From Candidatus Aminicenantota bacterium (GTDB lineage: Bacteria > Acidobacteriota > Aminicenantia > Aminicenantales > Aminicenantaceae): DNA of 64,000 bases. Numbering within the stretch: the stretch's first letter is position 1; every line of letters begins with the position of its first letter. The notes under the pieces are model-generated. The model was given only the letters and a program-made list of their open reading frames with translations. It ran no database searches and was not told where the DNA came from. Of the stretch, positions 8,893 to 17,891 are shown piece after piece. The stretch is from NCBI GenBank assembly GCA_020344415.1, contig CP070825.1:2688325-2752324 (forward strand), given 5' to 3'. The position numbers were made by a program, and so were the translations under genes.

Positions 8893-9741
8893 TTATATGC
8901 TTGAGAGCTTTTGCGATGCTCGTTTATTTGGCACCGTTTTATCACTCTTTTTTGTTGATTGATGAATATCTGTCAGGTGAATCTTCAATAAAATTCCCCG
9001 GCTTTCTACTCCGTCTTTTACAAATTCTATGGCTTCAAGATCATGTCCGGATTCAAGGTTGGCAATCTGGAGTAGAATAACCTCAAGATCAGTGATAAGG
9101 CTTTGTAAACGCCTCTGGTCAGAATCAGCAAGTCCTTTCTTTAAGAAGCTTGCTTCCTGAACCAGCTCTTTAGAGACCTGTTTTTGATACGGAATGTTTA
9201 ATGCATAGGGATCTTCTGTCTGCGGGTCAAAATTGATGATAGCAAGGAGAATCAGTTCGGAGCGCTCAATATAGTTATGTGTGCGACTGATTAGTTCTAA
9301 TCCGGATTGTGGTTGAGAGATCACTCTGGCCGGCTGCTGCGCATATTGAATTTCTGAGACAGAGGGAGAAAAGACCGTTCTTCCAATAAAAATGCCTGCA
9401 ATGACCAGAAACACAGCTGCTGTAGCTTGGAAAGCCCACCTAGGGGCAAAACTCAAACCATGGATAAACGTATGCTTGCGCGGTTCACGTTTCTCATCAA
9501 AAACCTTTTCTTCTTCCGCTCTTTGAGCAACCTGATTCCCAAAGCCATCCCAAAAGGTTTGGCTGGGTTCGGGCCGAATTCTCTTATTCATAATCTCAAG
9601 AGTGGATGTCATCTCTGTATATTCCGAATTACACTTCTCACAATCCTTCAAGTGAAGCTCAAGGAAATGCTTTTGACAAGCATTTAATTCATCATAGAAT
9701 GCTTGGGCAAACAAAGCCTTACATTTTTTGCAATCACTCAT
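8893..9741 (-). CDS. Anti-sigma factor, zinc-finger (ZAS/zf-HC2) type with one membrane helix
   Basis: The cytosolic N-terminus carries the zinc-binding H-x3-C-x2-C motif (HLKDCEKC, about residues 30-38) that typifies anti-sigma factors binding ECF sigma proteins. A single transmembrane helix follows at about residues 97-118 (WAFQATAAVFLVIAGIFIGR), then a periplasmic domain of about 160 residues rich in helices. The start codon overlaps the stop of the sigma gene by 8 bp, and its GGAGGT binding site lies inside sigma codons, so the two are translationally coupled. Expected role: hold the sigma factor at the membrane until a signal arrives. Confidence 0.88.
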   Translation of the reverse strand: MSDCKKCKALFAQAFYDELNACQKHFLELHLKDCEKCNSEYTEMTSTLEIMNKRIRPEPSQTFWDGFGNQVAQRAEEEKVFDEKREPRKHTFIHGLSFAPRWAFQATAAVFLVIAGIFIGRTVFSPSVSEIQYAQQPARVISQPQSGLELISRTHNYIERSELILLAIINFDPQTEDPYALNIPYQKQVSKELVQEASFLKKGLADSDQRRLQSLITDLEVILLQIANLESGHDLEAIEFVKDGVESRGILLKIHLTDIHQSTKKSDKTVPNKRASQKLSSI

Positions 9742-10330
9742 GGGTAACCTCCAATCCAGGATTACCTCGATATGTTGAAAGTTCTTTGCGGAGCTTTTTT
9801 ATAGAGCGGAAAAGAAGGGCTTTTACTGTCCCTATCGAGATATCTAAAATCTCTGCGATTTCCCTTATTTTAAGATCGTTATAATGGCGCATTACAAACA
9901 CAGACCTCTCTTTTGGAGAAACCTTCTGAAGGGCATAAGAGATTTGCTTCTGGAGCAATAGCGATTCTGCAGTGCGTACAGGATCGAGCTCAGTACTGCT
10001 GCCCAGAGAGCTGTTTTGAACATCTGCCTTTTCAATAATATCCATTGATGTTTCTGGTTTTGAAGATTTCTTACGCAGGCTATCTATAGAGGAGTTGACT
10101 GTAATCTTATAAAGCCATGAACTCATCTTTGCATCTCTCCGAAAAGTATTTAAAGAACGAAACGCTTTAACGAAAACCTCCTGGGAGACATCCTCTGCCT
10201 CGTGATGATCTCCTGTGATATCGTAAGCGAGGTAATAGACCTTCTTCTTGTACCGCTCCACCAGCTCTTGAAAAGCTCTGGCATCACCGCTTGTGAAACG
10301 ATCAATGAGTATCTGGTCATTTTCGGCCAT
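9734..10330 (-). CDS. ECF RNA polymerase sigma factor, 198 aa
   Basis: Sigma-70 region 2 is at about residues 20-90 (DHHEAEDVSQEVFVKAFRSL, WLYKITVN) and region 4 at about 135-185 (SPKERSVFVMRHYNDLKIREIAEIL, then the GTVKALLFRS helix-turn-helix). Its size fits RpoE/SigW-like group 4 factors. First gene of the four-gene operon with an overlapping anti-sigma gene and two exported HEAT-repeat proteins. A possible autoregulated promoter lies at 10351-10380. Confidence 0.92.
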   Translation of the reverse strand: MAENDQILIDRFTSGDARAFQELVERYKKKVYYLAYDITGDHHEAEDVSQEVFVKAFRSLNTFRRDAKMSSWLYKITVNSSIDSLRKKSSKPETSMDIIEKADVQNSSLGSSTELDPVRTAESLLLQKQISYALQKVSPKERSVFVMRHYNDLKIREIAEILDISIGTVKALLFRSIKKLRKELSTYRGNPGLEVTHE

Positions 10331-10350
10331 CTCTTTTTGTTTTCCCCCTA

Positions 10351-10380
10351 TTAGACGTAGATTCCTTTATAATGGTTTAC
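10351..10380 (-). promoter_or_regulatory. Possible ECF-type promoter of the sigma operon
   Basis: On the minus strand GTAAACC (10374-10380) and GTCTAA (10351-10356) are separated by 17 bases, 21 bp before the sigma gene start. AACC and GTCTA-type elements at this distance resemble promoters used by ECF sigma factors, and autoregulation is common. This is recognition by eye only. Confidence 0.3.
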
Positions 10381-10482
10381 ATAAATATCCATCCGAATTT
10401 GAATAAATCTTGGTATTCAGACGTCGATTCATTTTTTTTGAAAAACAAGCTAAATTCTAACCACACAATACTTAAGCATTAA

Positions 10483-11274
10483 TTAATGTAGTTCTTCTTT
10501 AAGGATTCGAAAAAATCCCTCCCTAGCCTTCCGCTCAATCCAGGGCTTGTGCCCGCAGTTGCTGAGCAGGATAAATCGAAAACTCTCGAGAATGGCAGAT
10601 AGGGGCTTCTGGACTCCCTCAGCCGGATGAGAATCATAATCGCCGTGGATTGCAACCACCGGACATTTTATATGTTTTCCGAGTTCCAAAAGCCTGCCGC
10701 TTCTTCTCAGTTCTGAAGCATCGCTCCAAACGCTTTGAAAAATATCAAACTGATAATCAATTACTTCAAGTTCGTCAGATTCAGATTTTATTGAATCATA
10801 AGCATCAGCCTTTGAAAATAAAGTTCCAAACCGTGCAAATGCGTTTTTTTTGTCTTCTATCTCGGGATTATTTAAGATTTCAACTGCAGATATGACCTCT
10901 GTTCTCTCCTCCTCACTGAGACGGCTCAACCTTGTCTCTTGAATCCTTTCAGCATATTTCTCTTCATAGGGTCCACTTCCGATGAGTATCAGTTTTTTTG
11001 CCGTAGCAGAATATTTTGAGGCAAATATAAAACTGAGCCAAGCTCCCCAGGAAAACCCTATCAAAATGACGGGAAGGTCTGCGTTCTTTTCCAAAACAGT
11101 TTTCAACTCTTCGACCTGTCCTTCGAGCGACGCCACAGTTTGAAGTGGCTCCAAAATGCCCCAGCCAGATGCGAGTTCGCGCGCTACTGGAGCCATCTCT
11201 CCAGACGCACCGGGACCTCCATGAATGACCGCTACACTAAAGGGCTCCTTCCCATATTTTCTAAAATTTCTCAT
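10483..11274 (-). CDS. Alpha/beta hydrolase, 263 aa
   Basis: Alpha/beta hydrolase fold: the oxyanion-hole motif HGGPGASGE is near residues 19-27, the nucleophile elbow GFSWGAW (Ser at about residue 74) is followed by a typical helix, Asp in HGDYDSHP (about 210) and His in NCGHKPW (about 242) complete the triad. The HGGPG motif is shared with proline iminopeptidases and related hydrolases, but the protein is shorter than those enzymes, so the substrate is open. No signal peptide; likely cytosolic. It stands alone on the minus strand between the sigma operon and an orphan gene. Confidence 0.8.
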   Translation of the reverse strand: MRNFRKYGKEPFSVAVIHGGPGASGEMAPVARELASGWGILEPLQTVASLEGQVEELKTVLEKNADLPVILIGFSWGAWLSFIFASKYSATAKKLILIGSGPYEEKYAERIQETRLSRLSEEERTEVISAVEILNNPEIEDKKNAFARFGTLFSKADAYDSIKSESDELEVIDYQFDIFQSVWSDASELRRSGRLLELGKHIKCPVVAIHGDYDSHPAEGVQKPLSAILESFRFILLSNCGHKPWIERKAREGFFRILKEELH

Positions 11275-11389
11275 ATTTGTATGGTGCTGTCTCTGTTTAT
11301 TTTCTTGGCCTAATAGCTAGGAGCTTACAGTAATGGATTGTTGAGCTAGCGTCCGGAGCAGCTGATTTGTTCGGTTCATCAGCTCTTAG

Positions 11390-12400
11390 TTATAGGTCCA
11401 ACTGTATTCTTATTGTTTTGTCGAGAGATGAGGCTAACCATTTTTTTGTCTTGGATGTTTTCCCCATCAAATCCAGCAGGCTTGCATCCACTTTATTATC
11501 TGGGCGCTGCTTTTGGCAGAAAATTTGAAGCGTGTAAGAAATTACTTTCATTCGATCACGGATAGGAGAGAGCTTAATATTCCGTGCGCAGAATGCGAAT
11601 GGAATTTTCGGATTCAAATTTCCACCTATGGCGCCCAAGACTATTTCTAGATTCTTGATAAAGTTCCAATGGCACGGCCACAGCATGTCAATCGCTATGG
11701 CCAGGGATTGTTCAGAAGTCTCGCCATAAGGCGAATCGCCATAGACTGAATCTCCATATATTGAATGATGAATGCCGACCTCAGCATCGTGGATAAATGT
11801 TTGCACTGTTTGCTGCCAGTAGTCAGCATGTTCTCGGTAGTATTCTGGGCATTCGGTACGCTTTACAGATTCATAATCACCACCACATTCCAGCATCGGC
11901 ACATACCCTGTCGAGTCATTCTGCTTAGATTCAGACCAACCAATAAGCTCGCGAATTCGTTCAATAACCCTCTGGACCTGCCATTCTTTCAGATTTGAGC
12001 GTTTCCCAAGGTGGCTCAACACTTGACTCGCTTGTCTATTGCCCAGAGTGATATCAACAGAGGCGGCTGGAGATCCTGCACACCAAGCAGAAAGCGCCGT
12101 GCAAGCAGCCTGCCAAATACGCTCAACTGGGTGAATTTGCCCAGGAGGTCGTGTGCCAAGTCCTTTCACTGTTACCCACAAACCGATTGCCTCAATGATG
12201 TTGTAGACCCATCTCTCTGCTTTATGATGGCATAACTCAAGAGTAGATATGAGCTCTCTGATACGGATTGTGGTCGGAGCCAGGGGCGAAATCTCGTCTT
12301 CCATTTTATCGATACTCAGAATCTCGTTATCAGGCTCCACACCACAGTTTCGCCACCAACGCCTGCAAACTTTTTTATTTGAGCCTTTATCCTTGGTCAT
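11390..12400 (-). CDS. Unrecognised protein, 336 aa (orphan)
   Basis: I recognise no family. The protein is soluble in appearance, rich in Trp, Cys and His, and contains a short internal repeat YGDSVYGDSPYGETSE near residues 213-228 encoded by tandem near-copies in the DNA. The N-terminus is basic (MTKDKGSNKKVCRRWWRNC). No membrane segment or nucleotide-binding motif is visible. A 7-bp inverted repeat without a T tract (11360-11366/11378-11384) lies just past the stop. Composition and lack of relatives suggest recent acquisition, but this is inference. The long open frame, without an overlapping better candidate, supports it as a real gene. Confidence 0.55.
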   Translation of the reverse strand: MTKDKGSNKKVCRRWWRNCGVEPDNEILSIDKMEDEISPLAPTTIRIRELISTLELCHHKAERWVYNIIEAIGLWVTVKGLGTRPPGQIHPVERIWQAACTALSAWCAGSPAASVDITLGNRQASQVLSHLGKRSNLKEWQVQRVIERIRELIGWSESKQNDSTGYVPMLECGGDYESVKRTECPEYYREHADYWQQTVQTFIHDAEVGIHHSIYGDSVYGDSPYGETSEQSLAIAIDMLWPCHWNFIKNLEIVLGAIGGNLNPKIPFAFCARNIKLSPIRDRMKVISYTLQIFCQKQRPDNKVDASLLDLMGKTSKTKKWLASSLDKTIRIQLDL

Positions 12401-12646
12401 TTGGCTATCAGGTTACCCACATAAGATACACTTAAACAGAAGGATAACATTTAAACCTTTACAGGTCTACTCTATCCTCTTGAGCTATAAGCTAAGTTTT
12501 TCTTTTAATTTTGGGGACTCAATATATATTCCTTCAAGAGTACGGCTCTTATTTTACTTTTTGAGTATTGCAGGTTAAAATGATTTTTGCAGTAATCGCA
12601 CAAAAAATATTCTCTTCATAAAAGATAATAATTTATCGGAGGAATT

Positions 12647-13126
12647 ATGGGAACAAAAGTATTATTATTGGCATTTATGGTTCTTTTTTTACTTGCGCCG
12701 GTTCAATCTGCGGAGAAGGTTGAGCAAACCGAAGAATATTTATCTAAAGCTATCGAATTTCACGGTCATTTAGGTCCCTATTTAGTCCTGGGCTTAAGGG
12801 CTGGGCTTTATGCAAACCAGATATTGGGAAAAGAACCAATGGAAACCGAAGCCTTTATTAAATCAAAGACAACTCCACCAGAATCCTGCTTTGCTGATGG
12901 AGTGCAATTTTCTACTGGATGCACGTTTGGAAAAGGAAACATCTCCCTCGAAGAGAGTCAAGGCCTGCAGGTGACTTTTAGAAAAGACAATAAGAAATTA
13001 ATTCTAAGGCTTAGAAAGGAAATAATCGAAGAGATGAATTCGCTTCCTCCACAAGAAGAAGCGTGGGAAAAATTAGCTAAAGATTTATACAAAAGAGAAA
13101 TCAAGAAAATTTTTGAAATTCTTTGA
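12647..13126 (+). CDS. FmdE-domain protein with signal peptide, 159 aa
   Basis: After a signal peptide (about residues 1-21, ending VQSAEK) comes an FmdE-type domain: FHGHLGPYLVLGLRAG (about 37-53) and CFADGVQFSTGCTFGKGN (about 85-102), the His and Cys segments that bind metal in proteins named after formylmethanofuran dehydrogenase subunit E. The C-terminal zinc-ribbon found in many FmdE proteins is absent. A signal peptide is unusual for this family and implies a periplasmic metal-binding role. A GGAGGAATT ribosome binding site fixes the start. It is convergent with the kinase gene, 10 bp apart, and no molybdenum or formate enzyme gene is nearby. Confidence 0.75.
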   Translation: MGTKVLLLAFMVLFLLAPVQSAEKVEQTEEYLSKAIEFHGHLGPYLVLGLRAGLYANQILGKEPMETEAFIKSKTTPPESCFADGVQFSTGCTFGKGNISLEESQGLQVTFRKDNKKLILRLRKEIIEEMNSLPPQEEAWEKLAKDLYKREIKKIFEIL

Positions 13127-13136
13127 AGAATCTGGG

Positions 13137-14504
13137 TTACTCAGATTTCATGACCACATCATCTCGAATATAGACAACTCCAGATTCTCGAATTACTCGT
13201 TGGAATTCATCTGAAGAGAGGTCATCTCGTACTGCGGCCTCGATACGGCTCCCGAAGTATAGTTTTTTATTCATTAAATCTATGAGACTGTTGATCCGGA
13301 TATACGTCTTCGCCTTGGCTTGATCTACAACAACTGTAACTTGATCCCCGCGGATAACAATCGTACGAACCTCTGGGAACTTTGATACTTCATTTGCAAA
13401 ACGCTTCAACATGCGGTTTTTTCTGTTTCGCACATAACGGTAGGCAAACAGACCAAGAATCACCGCTACAAAGAGCGTACCAATACTTGTAGCCTTAAAA
13501 ATCAAAACTCCGGCCAGAATCAAGCTAATCGCAGCAACCGCTATCCCTTTGAATCCAAAAGGCATCGAGTACTTAAGCCATTCGAGCCACCTCTGAATCC
13601 TTTTCTCAGGTGGCACTGAGCGTTGAATGCCCGATTCAATATCCCGCTTCAAATCTTTTAAGTCTGCTGCAAGCGAACCTGCATTTTGATACCGATCTTC
13701 AGGCCTTTTGCGCAGACACTGCGAGATAATACGATGAAGTTCAGGCGGGAGGTTTTTTCTCACAATTGTTATAGGACGAGCTTCATCGAAGGCAATGGCG
13801 TGCATTGTGTCTAAAGGGGTCTCACCCTTAAAGGGCAACTCTCCTGTCGCCATTTCATAGATAACGATTCCCATCGAAAATATGTCACTATTCTGCGTAA
13901 CTTCCCGGCCACGGGCCTGCTCAGGGCTCATATAGGAGGCTGTCCCTAATATTGTGCCTGGAAGGGTTTTAGGAAGGGTCTTCGTGTGTGTCAAGTCTTG
14001 AATTTCGCCAACTAAATCACTCTCTTCCTGTAAATCCAGAAGCTTTGCCAATCCGAAGTCGAGCAGTTTTGCATGTCCATCGCGAGTTACCATTATATTG
14101 TCGGACTTGATATCTCTGTGAACGATATTTGCCTCATGAGCGCGGCTGAGCCCTTCTGCTACTTGAAGAGCGACTTCAACCGAACCTAGCAAATCAAGCT
14201 CACGCTTCGCAATCAACTGGCTAACAGTCTGCCCTTCGACATACTCCATGGCTATAAAAGTCGTGTTTTCAACCTCGTCAACATCATAGATCTGTGCAAT
14301 CGCAGGATGAGTAACAGCAGAGGCTGCTCGCGCCTCCTGCAGAAAACGTTTTTGTCTGTCACGGTTTGAAGTCAAATCAGATCTGAGGACTTTAATGGCC
14401 ACTCGCCTATTCAAACGTACATCGCGAGCACAATAGACCGTTCCCATGCCTCCCTTGCCAAGAAGCTCTTCAATCTCAAAGTGTTTGAGTTTTTTCCCAA
14501 CCAT
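13137..14504 (-). CDS. Membrane-anchored serine/threonine protein kinase, 455 aa
   Basis: Hanks-type kinase domain over about residues 8-275: the glycine-rich loop LLGKGGMGTVY, Lys in AIKVL, the catalytic HRDIKSDNIMV loop, DFGLAKL, and the activation segment GTASYMSPEQARG. Two closely spaced hydrophobic segments (about 315-355) anchor it. The C-terminal 80 residues form a small domain with IRGDQVTVVVDQ, without PASTA, TPR or WD repeats, and I do not recognise it. Acidobacterial-type genomes carry many such PknB-like kinases. It stands alone with convergent and divergent neighbours, so its target is unknown. Confidence 0.9.
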   Translation of the reverse strand: MVGKKLKHFEIEELLGKGGMGTVYCARDVRLNRRVAIKVLRSDLTSNRDRQKRFLQEARAASAVTHPAIAQIYDVDEVENTTFIAMEYVEGQTVSQLIAKRELDLLGSVEVALQVAEGLSRAHEANIVHRDIKSDNIMVTRDGHAKLLDFGLAKLLDLQEESDLVGEIQDLTHTKTLPKTLPGTILGTASYMSPEQARGREVTQNSDIFSMGIVIYEMATGELPFKGETPLDTMHAIAFDEARPITIVRKNLPPELHRIISQCLRKRPEDRYQNAGSLAADLKDLKRDIESGIQRSVPPEKRIQRWLEWLKYSMPFGFKGIAVAAISLILAGVLIFKATSIGTLFVAVILGLFAYRYVRNRKNRMLKRFANEVSKFPEVRTIVIRGDQVTVVVDQAKAKTYIRINSLIDLMNKKLYFGSRIEAAVRDDLSSDEFQRVIRESGVVYIRDDVVMKSE

Positions 14505-14601
14505 TTTTATAACCTATATCACATGAAAGAATTGTGGTCAATTGCAGTAATAGGATAAGGCTTGCCTAACTAATATTATCATGTAAAGAGAGCTCTGCCT
14601 C

Positions 14602-14897
14602 CTATCAAGAAAAGAGTTAGGAATAAGGAAAGTATTGGCCGCTTCAGTGTCGGGAATCACACCGCTTCTTTCTAAAGACTTCATGAAATGGGTTGTGGCA
14701 GCCCGTGCGATTGCTTGGCCAGTCGCTTATTTTGCCATGAACAAAGAGCTTCAGAACTTTGCCTACAGAACCCGAATTGGTATCGAAATTTATTCCTGGC
14801 AGCCGTGTTGGCATTTGTCATCGCTCTTGTTACAGTTGGCTTCCAATCTATCAGGGCCGCAGTGATTAATCCCATCGACTCTCTTCGCTACGAATAA
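14602..14897 (+). pseudogene. Remnant of an FtsX/MacB-like permease C-terminus (truncated, frameshifted)
   Basis: The frame from about 14602 reads KELGIRKVLAASVSGITPLLSKDF and continues to LQNFAYRTRIGIEI. Then a single-base frameshift near 14790 moves the rest (FLAAVLAFVIALVTVGFQSI, ending NPIDSLRYE at 14895) to another frame. This matches the last 100 residues of the neighbouring permeases (for example 5740-6049). Everything upstream is missing, so it is the tail of a dead paralogue. Confidence 0.88.
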
Positions 14898-15035
14898 ATC
14901 AAATTCTTTTCTTCCATATTTTTGCCAAATGTTTCTCTTTTCAAGGTGTTTGATTAGTGTACCGAGTGGGCGGTCAATAAAAGGAATAATGATAATGGCG
15001 ACTTAAGAGAAGGTTATGCGTCCTTCTCCTTAATT

Positions 15036-17456
15036 TTACTCATACTTCAGTGCGTCCGCCGGACTAGCGCGTGCAGCTTTAATGGAATGAAAACTTACTG
15101 TAAACAATGCAATTATAACTGTGCTTATCCCCGAAAAGACAAAAATATCCCAGCTTATGCTGATATGATAGGCGAAATTTTCAAGCCATTTGCTCATTAT
15201 ATAATAAGCCAGCGGCCATGCAATTATGTTTGCAACCAGAACCCATTTAGTGAATTCTTTAGAAAGCAGTAGGGTTATCTCCCGAATGGAAGCTCCCAGG
15301 ACTTTGCGGACCCCTATTTCTTTAGTGCGCTGCTCTACAGTAAAGGATGCTAGTCCAAAAAGACCAAGACATGCGACAAAAACTGCGAGGCATCCAAAAG
15401 TTAAGTATATTTGTCGAACCTTTTCCTCTTCCGGATACTTATTCCTGAAATCATCATCGATAAAATAATAGTTAAAATCAAATTGGCGCTCTGGGTAAAC
15501 CTCTCTTAAAGTATTTTCTAAGTAAGTTATAGTATTTGAAACATTTTCAGGACGTATTCTGACAGATACAAAAGAGAAGAATCCTGGTTCGACAGTCATT
15601 ACAACTGGGCTAATTTCCATTTTCATGCCCGCACTATGAAAATCTTTCACAACCCCAACTATGGTTCCACGCCTATTGTTCCGTGAAACATTGATTAATT
15701 GTCTTCCTATGACATCTTCTCCCCAACCAAGTGCTTCTGCCGCTTTTTCATTTATAATGACCGCTTTACCTGCATCTGTAGAGAAGCTTTCAGAAAAATT
15801 CCTTCCCAAAATTATTTCCATTCCATAGGTTTTAATGAAGTTAAAACCAACCCAATATCTCATAGCTCTTAATGTCTCTTCTCTGCTTTTCCCTTTAGGC
15901 AAAAAGGCGTCATATCCCAAATCTCCGCCAGGGACATGTGCTGAAAATGAAGCTGATACGACGCTGGGATTTTGTAATATCTTGTCTTTCAACGTGTCGC
16001 ATTTCCTGGCAGATTCTTCGTTTCCCCTGTTGCCATAAAAAGGAATAACTATCATTTGTTCTTTATTGAAACCTAAATTTATATTTTTTATATATTCCAA
16101 TTGTCTTACTATTGTCAGGATACCTGCAATCATAAAAATGGAAATTGAAAACTGCACAACTACTAGTATTTTTCTTAATGAACTGTTTTTTGAACCCAAG
16201 CTGAGTTTACCTCGAAGCACCATGACCGGATTAAAAGCCGATAGAATAAATGACGGAAAACTGCCTGCGATAATTCCCGTAACAATAACAATCCCCAACA
16301 ATCCGAGCAAAACAGGCAAATTCATTAATTGACTCAAATCAAATTCTTTGCCAGTCAATCCATTAAAAGCAGAAAGCGCTATGTTAACCAGAAGGACACC
16401 AAGCAACAGACCGATGAGAGACATGACTATTGACTCGCTTAAAAATTGTTTTACAAGCTGCTTCTTGTACGAGCCAAAAACTTTTCTCATTCCTACCTCT
16501 TTTGCACGGTTAGCCGATTTTGCCGTTGAGAGATTTATAAAATTAAAACATGCAATAAGCAAAACAAAAAGCGCGATTGCCGAGAATAAATATACAGTAT
16601 CTATATCTCCGGGATTTCCGGGTTCATACTCAGTATATGACCTCAAATGTAAATCTCTAAATCGTTGGATCGGATATTTGCGTGTTGTTCCTTTTTGTCT
16701 ATACAATTCTCCCCATTTTTTTTCAGCTGTTTCCATTATTTTTCTTTCAACATCGCTAACATCAACACCTTCTTTTAGCAGTAAATATGCATACCATTCA
16801 CAGAAATATGAAGCACTTGAAAAGTCAACAGGGCGGCCGGATTCATTTCGGAAAAAACTAAGCGGTTGAACTGCATTAAATCGAAAATGTGAATTTCTCG
16901 GAACATTTTTTATTACGCCTGTTACCTGAACTGTTCTTGATCCTCCTAAATCTATTATTTTTCCCAAGGGGTTTCTATCTCCGAAAATTCGATTGGCAGT
17001 CTCCTCAGTAATAACTATTGAGTTAGGATTAATAAGGGCTGAATCTGAACTCCCCTCAATGAATTCATGGGAAAAAATTTTGAATAAAGTTGAATCTACA
17101 AAAAAACGGTCGGATATATCAATGTTTTTGTCATTATATCGTCCTATAAGATTAGGTCTTTCCATAATCCTAACAAACGCTTCGATTTCAGGAATTGAAT
17201 CTGCCAGCCCAGGGGCAAGCGCAGGAGGCACAGTTGCATAGTGTCTCGTTGTCGTCCCAATAGAGCTGATTGCATTGATTCTATAAATTCTCTCTCCCCT
17301 TTCATGATAGCGGTCATAACTCAATTCATCTGTTACATAAAGCAAAATCAAGATACAGCAAGCCATCCCAATTCCAAGACCGCAAATATTGATAAAGGAA
17401 TAAGCCTTATGCCGCTTTATGTTTCTAAAAGCGATTTTTAAGTAATTTCTAAGCAT
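15036..17456 (-). CDS. FtsX/MacB-like ABC permease, 806 aa
   Basis: Same architecture as the 3647 gene: MLRNYLKIAFRNIKRHKAYSFIN start, first helix FINICGLGIGMACCILILLYV, two periplasmic domains, two FtsX blocks, EQRTKEIGVRKVLGAS and a final SPADALKYE. The frame is open 22 codons further upstream (to 17522), but the start at 17456 is preferred because a GGAG site lies 7 bases before it and all paralogues begin there. It is transcribed away from the 17892 paralogue, with a 435-bp divergent region between them. No ATPase gene is nearby. Confidence 0.9.
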   Translation of the reverse strand: MLRNYLKIAFRNIKRHKAYSFINICGLGIGMACCILILLYVTDELSYDRYHERGERIYRINAISSIGTTTRHYATVPPALAPGLADSIPEIEAFVRIMERPNLIGRYNDKNIDISDRFFVDSTLFKIFSHEFIEGSSDSALINPNSIVITEETANRIFGDRNPLGKIIDLGGSRTVQVTGVIKNVPRNSHFRFNAVQPLSFFRNESGRPVDFSSASYFCEWYAYLLLKEGVDVSDVERKIMETAEKKWGELYRQKGTTRKYPIQRFRDLHLRSYTEYEPGNPGDIDTVYLFSAIALFVLLIACFNFINLSTAKSANRAKEVGMRKVFGSYKKQLVKQFLSESIVMSLIGLLLGVLLVNIALSAFNGLTGKEFDLSQLMNLPVLLGLLGIVIVTGIIAGSFPSFILSAFNPVMVLRGKLSLGSKNSSLRKILVVVQFSISIFMIAGILTIVRQLEYIKNINLGFNKEQMIVIPFYGNRGNEESARKCDTLKDKILQNPSVVSASFSAHVPGGDLGYDAFLPKGKSREETLRAMRYWVGFNFIKTYGMEIILGRNFSESFSTDAGKAVIINEKAAEALGWGEDVIGRQLINVSRNNRRGTIVGVVKDFHSAGMKMEISPVVMTVEPGFFSFVSVRIRPENVSNTITYLENTLREVYPERQFDFNYYFIDDDFRNKYPEEEKVRQIYLTFGCLAVFVACLGLFGLASFTVEQRTKEIGVRKVLGASIREITLLLSKEFTKWVLVANIIAWPLAYYIMSKWLENFAYHISISWDIFVFSGISTVIIALFTVSFHSIKAARASPADALKYE

Positions 17457-17636
17457 ACATAGTCTCCGATTCAGAATAATCCAGGTTAAAATAATACATC
17501 CATCCATGAAAATTATGTGCAAGAACTATGCCAATTCTCATTCAGCAATCTTTGCCTTTCATCGTGTTCCCAGGTATGTTACTTTATTTCAGGCCGATAT
17601 AAAAGACAAAACAGCCATCCCTAATTTTCATTTACT

Positions 17637-17652
17637 TGTCCGAATGCGGACA
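17637..17652. promoter_or_regulatory. Inverted repeat in divergent permease promoter region
   Basis: TGTCCG-AATG-CGGACA, with a further CGGACA half-site at 17669-17674. It sits in the 435-bp non-coding region (17457-17891) between two divergently transcribed permeases, where a shared regulator would bind. A small GGGGA-AAG-TCCCC hairpin lies at 17765-17777. No gene is seen in the rest of this region. A binding role is inferred from symmetry and position only. Confidence 0.35.
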
Positions 17653-17891
17653 TCCTGTGTTGCTAAAACGGACAGTATATTATCAAGTAACACCTCTACC
17701 TTTCAAAAGCCTTAATTTTGACGCTGATATTTTATTAATTTCAAAGTTTATAAGGCGGCAGTTTGGGGAAAGTCCCCATTAAATTAAAAAAATTGACAAC
17801 TTTTTTCTAATCTTCTGCGTATTCTTAAATAAAGAACGTTTTTAACCATAAAATGCATTAAAACACAAAAAATCTATATGGAGTCCCATAA

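Noticed and set aside
11281..11389. Possible integron attC site beside the orphan gene
   Set aside because: GCCTAAT and short inverted repeats look slightly similar, but the GTTRRRY core is missing, there is no matching site at the other end and no integrase gene in the window.
12249..12578. 109-aa plus-strand ORF upstream of the FmdE-like gene
   Set aside because: Most of it is antisense to the orphan gene; no ribosome binding site and no protein-like pattern.
17765..17777. GGGGA-AAG-TCCCC hairpin as terminator
   Set aside because: No T tract and it lies upstream of a gene start; kept only as a note in the divergent region.
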